Below, in pieces: positions 38,029 to 46,094 of a stretch of 64,000 bases of DNA. How positions within the stretch are numbered: the stretch's first letter is position 1; the number at the start of each line of letters is the position of its first letter. The translations under genes were made by a program, and so were the position numbers. Origin of the DNA: Adhaeribacter aerolatus (GTDB lineage: Bacteria; Bacteroidota; Bacteroidia; Cytophagales; Hymenobacteraceae); assembly GCF_007991635.1 (NCBI RefSeq), contig NZ_BJYS01000004.1, forward strand, positions 124,001 to 188,000. The letters are read 5' to 3'. Under the pieces are notes generated by a model that saw only the letters and a program-made list of their open reading frames with translations, was not told where the DNA came from and did no database searches.

Positions 38029-38979
38029 TTATTTCCCAGTCTTGGCGGTGAGAAATTTGTTCACATTCAGCCAATGGGTGAAGGCATCGAACCAGCGATT
38101 ACTGGTTCGGTCGGGATTGCCAAGGCCGAAACCGTGACCGCCGTTCTGGTAAAGGTGGAACTCGACTGGTCTGCCCGCTTTGTACCAGGATTCAACCACC
38201 CCAAACTGGCCGCGAAAAAGAAAATCATCGGTGGCGATCACATTGAACATGGGCGGAGCGTTCTTCGGCACCTCCACCGGGCCCATACCACCGTAGATCG
38301 GACCGATGAAGGCCAATTTCATGGTTTTGGAGTTAAGGGTTGCGTGCATGGTGAGGCCGGCCCCGGCTGAGAAGCCGATCATGCCTATTCTATCCGTATC
38401 GACACCCCACTCCTTGGCCCTTTTGAGAATCAGGGCATAAGCCGCCTCAGCATCCTCAAGCTGGTCAGACAAGTCCAACTGCGGCGGGCTCGGTGGCGTT
38501 GCACCTGGCGAATTGTTGGCAGACGCGGCCGGGGCAGGCCGGGGTCGATTCATCCAGGCCGTAAATTCTTCGAGCGACTCCGGAGTCGGGTGGAGCCGGT
38601 ACTTTAGGACAAAGGCGGCGATTCCTTGGTCCGCCAGCGCTTGGGCGACTTCCCATCCCTCGTTGCCCATCGAAAGCCATCTGTAACCGCCGCCAGGTGC
38701 CACAATTACGGCTGCGCCATTCGCCTTACCCGGTTTTGGCAGGAAGGGGGTGAGGGTTGCCGTGGAGATGTTGCGCGCCATCGGGTCGCCCCACTGACGG
38801 AACCACGTCTCGGGGGCTTTCTGGCCATCCACCCCGCCCGTGCCGAGCTTAATGGCATTAGGCTCTGCCGGGGCTTTAAGTGGATAAATGGTGCCATCCT
38901 GCGCTATGGCGGAAGCAGCAAAAAATAGTAAAGCGACCAACATGGACGTTTTAGTAAATTTTATTAGATTGTAAGTCAT
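38029..38979 (-). CDS. Secreted alpha/beta-hydrolase (acetylxylan-esterase-like), likely horizontally acquired
   Basis: 316 residues with a signal peptide (to about 27, AIAQ). The fold is that of the esterase/lipase family with oxyanion motif VIVAPGGGYRWLS, nucleophile Ser204 in GFSAGAGL and His282 in GGHGFGLG; the acid is probably in ATDDF. A proline-rich insert (about 145-168) precedes the nucleophile elbow. Relatives include acetylxylan esterases. The gene is clearly richer in G and C than its neighbours and lies between an intact xylanase gene and a decayed copy of that gene's 3' end. This suggests it was inserted into an existing xylan operon. The exact substrate is uncertain. Confidence 0.82.
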   Translation of the reverse strand: MTYNLIKFTKTSMLVALLFFAASAIAQDGTIYPLKAPAEPNAIKLGTGGVDGQKAPETWFRQWGDPMARNISTATLTPFLPKPGKANGAAVIVAPGGGYRWLSMGNEGWEVAQALADQGIAAFVLKYRLHPTPESLEEFTAWMNRPRPAPAASANNSPGATPPSPPQLDLSDQLEDAEAAYALILKRAKEWGVDTDRIGMIGFSAGAGLTMHATLNSKTMKLAFIGPIYGGMGPVEVPKNAPPMFNVIATDDFLFRGQFGVVESWYKAGRPVEFHLYQNGGHGFGLGNPDRTSNRWFDAFTHWLNVNKFLTAKTGK

Positions 38980-39014
38980 GGATAGGTGATTTATGGGTGG
39001 ATGCCTGGGAATTA

Positions 39015-40160
39015 TTATTTCTGTTGAGCAGCTTCAAGAATAGACTTGACTACTGGTTTGGGTTGATTGTTTCGGTCAAAAAGCAAAGGATAGTTGGTCC
39101 GGCCGCGAACCGGCCAGCCATTGAGCCAGGATTGTCCGTCATTTACACCCCAAACCGTTACCCGCTCAATTTTATCGTGGTGCTTTACAAAAAGCTTAAA
39201 TAAACTTAAATAGCGCTCATTAAAAGCCGTGGTTACCGAATCGGGTAACCCGTTGGTATAGGGGTTGTTTTTTTGCTGATATTCAAAACTGGCAGACACC
39301 TCGGCCCCAACATTTCCCCAGGTAGTAGGCAAAACGTTGATGTCCATTTCAGTTATAGAAACTTTTACCTTTAGGTCTGAATAAGCCAGAATACTTTTTT
39401 CAAACTCTTCTATGGTGGGATGTTTCAGGCTGGCGTGCCCCTGCATCCCAATTCCATCTATTTTTATTCCCTGTTTCTGAAGATTCTTCACCATCGCCAC
39501 CACGCCTTCTCTTTTTTTAGGAGTTTCCATGTTGTAATCGTTGTAATACAATATGGCGTTGGGGTCGGCTTCGTGGGCAAACTGAAATGCCAGTTTCACA
39601 AAATCTTCTCCCAGAATTTCATAGAACTTACTTTTCCGCCACGAACCATCGTCCTGAATCGCTTCATTTACCACGTCCCAGGAATGTACGCGCCCTTTAT
39701 AACGACCAACTACGGTAGAAATATGGGTTTTCATGCGTTGGGTTAATACTTCCGGCGACACATTTTTCCCTTGATTATCGGTAAAAAACCAGCGGGGCGC
39801 CTGCGAATGCCAGATAAGTGTATGGCCATGAATATGCATCTTATTTTGCTCACCAAATTGCACAAACTGGTCAGCCAAATCGAAACTAAACTGTCCTTCC
39901 TGCGGCTGAATCAAGGCACTTTTCATAATATTTTCGGCCACAATGGAGTTAAAATGCGCTTTCACTACCCTAATAGAGGCCGTGTCGCGCCCTGTAATCT
40001 GCCCCGTGTTAAGCGCCGTACCTATATAAAATTTACCTTTAAAGGCATCTTTTAATTTTAATTCACCGGGTTCGGGCTTTACAACTTTACACGCACCACT
40101 GAAAAAAATAACCAGAAAAACGGTTAGTACATAACCGAATAAAAATCTTTTGCTTTTCAT
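39015..40160 (-). CDS. xyn10: GH10 endo-1,4-beta-xylanase, lipoprotein
   Basis: 381 residues. Lipoprotein signal with lipobox FSGAC (Cys24). The GH10 barrel carries all key features: AENIMK near 76-80, HGHTLIWHSQ (111-120), acid/base Glu166 in WDVVNEAI, nucleophile Glu271 in SITEMDI and a late VWGVNDGQSWL. It cuts the xylan backbone, probably at the cell surface or outer membrane. There is no carbohydrate-binding module. Its 3' end is duplicated as a decayed fragment 1.2 kb downstream. It is the only intact, catalytically complete endo-xylanase in the window. Confidence 0.93.
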   Translation of the reverse strand: MKSKRFLFGYVLTVFLVIFFSGACKVVKPEPGELKLKDAFKGKFYIGTALNTGQITGRDTASIRVVKAHFNSIVAENIMKSALIQPQEGQFSFDLADQFVQFGEQNKMHIHGHTLIWHSQAPRWFFTDNQGKNVSPEVLTQRMKTHISTVVGRYKGRVHSWDVVNEAIQDDGSWRKSKFYEILGEDFVKLAFQFAHEADPNAILYYNDYNMETPKKREGVVAMVKNLQKQGIKIDGIGMQGHASLKHPTIEEFEKSILAYSDLKVKVSITEMDINVLPTTWGNVGAEVSASFEYQQKNNPYTNGLPDSVTTAFNERYLSLFKLFVKHHDKIERVTVWGVNDGQSWLNGWPVRGRTNYPLLFDRNNQPKPVVKSILEAAQQK

Positions 40161-40393
40161 ATTTATATAATATTATTACTCAAAAAGTGCCACAAATAGG
40201 TAGCACAAGAGAAAACATTCGCGACCTACTTTTCACAACCAGGTTTTACAAACAACTAATTTCCCACTCTATGCTCAGTAGCTTAGATGCTGCTTTTGGT
40301 TACTCCTTCCCTAGGTATTAATGTCATGCACCGCAAATAAAGATGTACTATTAACCCTTAATAGGTTACAAATATTTAAATCCAAATAACCGT

Positions 40394-41269
<876 letters not shown>

Positions 41270-41347
41270 TTATGATGTTGTTTTATAATATGATGGAGGT
41301 GGAATTCATAACTGCATTTAAAAATAATAATACTACTATCAATTGGT

Positions 41348-41470
41348 AAATGCGCTTACATTATTGTAATCCTGTTGAGCTTGTCCAAATATAAATTAGT
41401 TACCTTTATGATGCTGTTATAAATCCTTCGACGAGCTCAGGATGACTAAATTCGTTCTTATGCGAATTTT
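41348..41470. repeat. Inverted-repeat element with AATGCGCTTA end (copy 2)
   Basis: It begins AATGCGCTTACATTATTGTA and contains CCTGTTGAGCTTGTC and CCTTCGACGAGCTCAGGATGA. It is the reverse-orientation relative of 14725-14844, with about 20 identical bases at the end and a further conserved TTGAGCTTGTC block. No coding content. Confidence 0.7.
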
Positions 41471-41523
41471 CTATTTGAAATTGGTATAAATATTACTTAA
41501 TAGGTAACCATTCATTCAAAAAT

Positions 41524-41574
41524 GTAAACAAAGGTTAGCAATGAAATTTCATTCATTTGCATTGCTAACCTTTG
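41524..41574 (-). terminator. Terminator closing the xus core operon
   Basis: Perfect 15-bp stem CAAAGGTTAGCAATG (41529-41543) / CATTGCTAACCTTTG (41560-41574), followed on the minus strand by TTTACATTTTTG. It is 17 nt past the stop of the GH10-like gene, so the core should be a separate transcript from the enzyme genes further on. Confidence 0.82.
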
Positions 41575-41590
41575 ATTAATGAACAACAAT

Positions 41591-43261
41591 TTATTTCAAT
41601 GCACTCAGTCCTTCGGCAAAACCGGAATAAGCCGGCTTCCGGATAAATCCCTGCGTCCATAATCCTATTGGTTCGGAGGCATCCATGGAGTTAGAAACAG
41701 TAATACCATAGCGCTGTTTAGCCGGCACTAATTCAACATATTTGCCAACTACATATTGGTACATTTCTTTTTGCGCTTGGTATTGTTCCGGAGTAGCTTT
41801 ATCTGTCGTAACGCCAACAGCAACATTCAGTCCGGATACTCTTACCATTTTTCCGGTAGCGGCCAGTAACTGAAACATGGTTGCAATATTTTGCTTATCG
41901 GTATTAAGGTTCAGGTTCATTTGGGTTCCGATGCCATCTACTTTCGCGCCATTGCTTTCCAGATAATTTACATATTCGATCAGGCCTTTGGTTTTATCTA
42001 AGTTTTGCTCCAGATTGGTATCATTAATGAACAACAAATCAGTTGCATTACCCTTTTCCCGGGCAATTTTGAAAGCGATTACCCCATAATCTTTTCCCAG
42101 ATAATCCTGCCAGTAAAACTCATCTGCTGCTAACGTTCTGCCAATTCCGGTTCTAAGTTCAGTGGGGTTTGCATCATTCATTGGCTCGTTTACTACATTC
42201 CAGGCCTTTACTGAACCCTTAGCAGCAGATACCATTCCGGTTATCCAGCGTTGCAAGGCATCGGTTAGAATTGTTTTCTTCTCTTCTACCGTTTTCTCCA
42301 CTATTATATCGGTGAGTTTCCATTGCATGGTAACATTATCAATATAATAATTTGCCGATCCGGTAGCCGATCCGAGCGCAATGGTGAAGCTAGTCAGTTT
42401 CTTTTGCGCTTCGGTCAGGTTCAGGTTAGATAATTGCATCACAATTTTTCCTCTTCCCCAAGCCCCGTCCGGAGCGCCATAAGCCGACGGAGAATTAAAG
42501 TTGGCTAAGGTTCCGCCGTTTATACTCATTCTCATACCCTGACCAAACAAACCAGTACTGCCCGTGGCATAGATATCTATCGTCACCGATTCGTAATTGC
42601 CTAAAGTCCGACCATTGGTCAGGTTAATGGTAAATTGGGGATGCGTCTGGACGCCTACAATATTCAGAACCTTGCCGGATGCCCCTGCCACCGGATCGTT
42701 TACCACGGTTCCGCTGCCGCCACTGGTCATCGGATAAGTTTTACCCAGATTATCCGTTTCAAAATCAGCTACTACATCTGTTCCGGTACTACCACCGCCG
42801 GGTCCGGTTGCGGGAATAATGGTGGGAGCAATTAAACTCTTTAAATAAGTGGCATTCTGATTAGAGTGCGAAGCCAGCGTATGGCCATAAACAGCAACGC
42901 CGGCCTTATCCGCTATTTCAAGTAAACTTTTCACATTAGCCAGGTTAAGGCTTCCGTCTGCTTGCACTACTGCGCCGTGCTTTAGAGTATTTCCGGCCGT
43001 AATTTCATCATAATTACGATTGATAAGCCGGTATAAAACTCCTTTTTGGTTATAATCGGATAAAGCTACACCAGTACCTAATTTAAAACCGGGGTTGGTT
43101 GCTCTATTTACATAAGTTTTCAGGTCGGCGTAAGCGTCAATTTCTTCCTGGGCAGCAACACTTGCCGGTTTTTCAACATTAAATTCAAGGGGATCATAAT
43201 CACAGGAGGATGTCAATATTAATCCGGTAAAGCAAAGTACTGCTTTATATAAATGCTTCAT
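41591..43261 (-). CDS. GH10-like lipoprotein with inserted CBM, catalytic nucleophile missing (putative xylan-binding protein)
   Basis: 556 residues, lipobox LTSSC with Cys20 followed by acidic residues (DYDPLEFN). A GH10 barrel is interrupted at about 150-320 by a beta-sandwich module of the kind found in Bacteroidota Xyn10 proteins. The acid/base is kept (Glu359 in WNVVNEPMND), but the nucleophile strand reads RVSGLNV, with Gly477 where GH10 needs Glu. The -1 subsite motif GHTLxWHS is GHTLASHS (Ser131), and the late Trp region is reduced to GITVSNSMD. It is therefore probably not hydrolytic and may be a surface xylan-binding protein. It occupies the xyn10 slot of the xus core and is closed by a terminator. 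Confidence 0.85.
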   Translation of the reverse strand: MKHLYKAVLCFTGLILTSSCDYDPLEFNVEKPASVAAQEEIDAYADLKTYVNRATNPGFKLGTGVALSDYNQKGVLYRLINRNYDEITAGNTLKHGAVVQADGSLNLANVKSLLEIADKAGVAVYGHTLASHSNQNATYLKSLIAPTIIPATGPGGGSTGTDVVADFETDNLGKTYPMTSGGSGTVVNDPVAGASGKVLNIVGVQTHPQFTINLTNGRTLGNYESVTIDIYATGSTGLFGQGMRMSINGGTLANFNSPSAYGAPDGAWGRGKIVMQLSNLNLTEAQKKLTSFTIALGSATGSANYYIDNVTMQWKLTDIIVEKTVEEKKTILTDALQRWITGMVSAAKGSVKAWNVVNEPMNDANPTELRTGIGRTLAADEFYWQDYLGKDYGVIAFKIAREKGNATDLLFINDTNLEQNLDKTKGLIEYVNYLESNGAKVDGIGTQMNLNLNTDKQNIATMFQLLAATGKMVRVSGLNVAVGVTTDKATPEQYQAQKEMYQYVVGKYVELVPAKQRYGITVSNSMDASEPIGLWTQGFIRKPAYSGFAEGLSALK

Positions 43262-43286
43262 GTTCTTTTAAACTAACCGTTATAAA

Positions 43287-44258
43287 TTATTTACCCACCG
43301 GTACAAACGTTTCCATGGCAACGCCCCGATTCCGCATTACTAAAGTATCAGTAGAAGTAACCTGCATTTGCTCCAAATCAATTTTATAATTCAGATAAAT
43401 AGCATCCCGATCAGTGTTGCCCCAGCTTTTCTTTTCTCCTCTTTTCACAAATTTTCCATTACCCGAAACGGTGTAATTAGTAGCATTGGTCGTTACAGAG
43501 CAGTTACCTTGCTCGTCAAAGGTTAGAATTAAAGTAGTGTTAATATTTTTCCCTTCTTTGTCTTTATAAACTACTGGCACCTCTACTTTGCTCAGCGATT
43601 GGGTAGATAATTTAATAAGTTCATCTTTCTCTACATAGGGTTGATGCCTGACAATCGTTTGACTCAGAGAGGTGTTTCCGTTCTTACCTTCAATTACATC
43701 TTTCCCCCGGCGCAGGTAAAAGCCATGCCACGGATTAACATATTTCACGGCGTATAAGGTAAAATCTTTACCCGTCAAAACAGAATCGGCATTCTCAACA
43801 TTGGTTATTTTCAGGGGAATTACGTAAGTATTTTTTATTGCCAGCGGATCCGCAAAGAATGCATCAGTGAGTTGTACTTCAACTCCTCCTATTAATTTAC
43901 CTTTTGGAATTATAATTTTGTCTGATGTTAATTTATAGTAGCCGTCGGGCATTGTCTTTACCTCGCTTCCGTTTGGGCTAAACCGTAAATTCTGGTTTAA
44001 TTCGTTATTTACGGCTACACCAATGGTAACATCTTTTTTATTTTCATAAACCCCGCCGGTAGTAGCCATAATCTGAAATTTATGTTCATTGTCGAGGGTT
44101 GTATCAAAAATATCTTCTCCTAAAGTGATGGTTCTAACGGGATACTGGTAAGCGAAATACGTTGACTGGTAATCAAAATCCGGAAATACTACTTCCTGAT
44201 TTTCGCATGAAGTCAGCATGGCCAGTATGATTAAAAATGTAAAGGATATCTTTTTCAT
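43287..44258 (-). CDS. xusE: SusE-position surface lipoprotein (BT_3987/DUF1735-like), XusE equivalent
   Basis: 323 residues with lipobox MLTSC (Cys18) followed by EN. The N-terminal half resembles the DUF1735/BT_3987 Ig-like domain (FAYQYPVRTITLGED ... DVTIGVAVNNELN), and the C-terminal half, from NPWHGFYLRRGKD, is a second beta-rich domain often joined to it. There is no enzyme motif. Its place straight after the second SusD matches xusE of the described xylan core cluster. The likely role is binding xylan at the cell surface and handing it to the SusCD transporters. Domain names are from memory of the family pattern. Confidence 0.75.
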   Translation of the reverse strand: MKKISFTFLIILAMLTSCENQEVVFPDFDYQSTYFAYQYPVRTITLGEDIFDTTLDNEHKFQIMATTGGVYENKKDVTIGVAVNNELNQNLRFSPNGSEVKTMPDGYYKLTSDKIIIPKGKLIGGVEVQLTDAFFADPLAIKNTYVIPLKITNVENADSVLTGKDFTLYAVKYVNPWHGFYLRRGKDVIEGKNGNTSLSQTIVRHQPYVEKDELIKLSTQSLSKVEVPVVYKDKEGKNINTTLILTFDEQGNCSVTTNATNYTVSGNGKFVKRGEKKSWGNTDRDAIYLNYKIDLEQMQVTSTDTLVMRNRGVAMETFVPVGK

Positions 44259-44314
44259 CTTTTATAACTTTTGCTATATTATTTATTCGTAGGCACAATA
44301 GCTTTTACTATTCC

Positions 44315-46075
44315 TTACCATCCGTTATTTTGGGTTAAAGCCTTAAACTTTAGAATTTCGCTGTAGGGAACTGGTCCATAATTCATGTATTCACTATACA
44401 CCCTGTCCTCCACATTTATCGTCTCATGATTTCCGCCTGAAATCTGTATTCCGCGAGCCGGTTCATTCGTATTTAACTTCCAGCGGCGTAAATCCCAAAA
44501 GCGGAAACCCTCGAAACAAAGCTCTAAACGGCGCTCATTTCTGATTAACTCCCGCATCGTTTCTTTATTAGACCTGACAGATTCGAGATAATTATCTGGT
44601 TGCCTGATACCCGCCCGTTTGCGGATAGCGGCCATAACATCATAAGCCGAGAAACCGAACGCACCGGTACCAGCAGGGCCCCAGGCTTCATTAGCCGCTT
44701 CGGCATAGGCCAGGTATATTTCGGTATAGCGGATGCGGGGCTGATAATGTCTTTGGTTGGTGGTTGACTGGGGATTAAGGTTAACATCCTGCCGGAGTAA
44801 TTTTCTTAAATAATAACCGGTGCGGGTAGAGGTTTCTACTTTCCTTAACCCATCATTGGTCGGGCTATCGGCGGCCGAATTAATTACGGTATTACTTACG
44901 CCTGCCGTACCGCCGTTTACTACAATATAGCGGGTTAAACGGGGGTCGCGGTTAGTGTAAGGTGCCGACGGGTTAAAATTGCTGGATGGATGCGCGATTG
45001 GATACCCGTTGTTCATCGGAAACGAGTTAACCAGGTTTTGCGTAGGATTCAGCCGCCCGCTACCAAACAGGGTTGGCGGAAAATGTTGGCGTTCAAGGCC
45101 ATTACTTTCACTAACATCAGCTCGCCAAAGTATCTCCCGCGGGCTAACGCCCGAGCCCAGGGCGGCGATTTCAGACCGGTTATCGTACCAGGTGCCGCCA
45201 TTCGGATCCAGCCCGTTTACTCCTCCATTCAGGGTTATTACTTCGCCAGCATAATTTGCGGCATCGGCCCAGGTAGTAGTGTTGCCGGTATTGTACGCGG
45301 GGCTGGCTGCTAAAAGGGCTACCTGAGCTCTTATGGCCTTGGCAATCCGGGCGGTCATCCGCAATTTGGCATATTCCCCAAATACGCGATCATAGTTACT
45401 TACTACATCGGTTTCACTACCCGTACGGTACTTTTCCGGAACCTGAGAAATGTTGGTAACCAAATTATAATCCAAGGGCAGCAGTTCTTCGGCATTTTTA
45501 AGATCGCTGTAGATTTGTTTCATGCAATCTTCAAATGTATTCCGGGGTTTATTAAAATCAGATTTAGCATCTTCCGGTTCCAGCACGATGGGCACTCCTA
45601 ACAATTCTCCGTTAGACCAACCGGCATGGTTCAGCAATAAATGATACATGAAAAGTGCCCGCAGCCCATACGCCTCACCTTTCATCCGGTCTCTAAACAT
45701 CAGGCTTACCTCCGGATTATTGGCCCACTTCACTTGATCCACTTCCTTCAGCATAATATTCAGGTACTGAATAGCTGCTTTTGAATTTTGCCACTGACTA
45801 AAGGGATCCATATTGGCGGCCCATTGGCCGGTAGCTGCTCGCCGGAAATTATTGTTTACATCGTTACTTACCGCATCATCGGTAGCCACATCATTAAAGG
45901 TATAGCCATTCGTCGGGATACGGGCATACCCATTCAGCAATATTCCTTGGGCAAACAGTGGTTCGCCGTACATGGCATCTAAGTCCCGAATATTCTGGTT
46001 TGCCGGTTCAAACAAATCGTCGCAGCTGCTAAATAGTAAGGTTACCGACAAAAAGAATAGTAATTTCTTTCTCAT
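44315..46075 (-). CDS. xusD: SusD-family outer-membrane lipoprotein (second pair)
   Basis: 586 residues, lipobox LFSSC with Cys18 and following DD, typical of surface-exposed lipoproteins. SusD/RagB fold: TPR-like helices and the C-terminal RNERRLELCFEGFRFWDLRRW signature region, ending with NPxW-like NNGW. It acts as the lid and glycan-binding partner of the SusC at 46095-49022, which ends 20 nt upstream. Being second in a tandem SusCD array, it may prefer a different xylooligosaccharide from the first pair. Confidence 0.92.
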   Translation of the reverse strand: MRKKLLFFLSVTLLFSSCDDLFEPANQNIRDLDAMYGEPLFAQGILLNGYARIPTNGYTFNDVATDDAVSNDVNNNFRRAATGQWAANMDPFSQWQNSKAAIQYLNIMLKEVDQVKWANNPEVSLMFRDRMKGEAYGLRALFMYHLLLNHAGWSNGELLGVPIVLEPEDAKSDFNKPRNTFEDCMKQIYSDLKNAEELLPLDYNLVTNISQVPEKYRTGSETDVVSNYDRVFGEYAKLRMTARIAKAIRAQVALLAASPAYNTGNTTTWADAANYAGEVITLNGGVNGLDPNGGTWYDNRSEIAALGSGVSPREILWRADVSESNGLERQHFPPTLFGSGRLNPTQNLVNSFPMNNGYPIAHPSSNFNPSAPYTNRDPRLTRYIVVNGGTAGVSNTVINSAADSPTNDGLRKVETSTRTGYYLRKLLRQDVNLNPQSTTNQRHYQPRIRYTEIYLAYAEAANEAWGPAGTGAFGFSAYDVMAAIRKRAGIRQPDNYLESVRSNKETMRELIRNERRLELCFEGFRFWDLRRWKLNTNEPARGIQISGGNHETINVEDRVYSEYMNYGPVPYSEILKFKALTQNNGW

Positions 46076-46094
46076 ACTTTTATATTATTACTAA

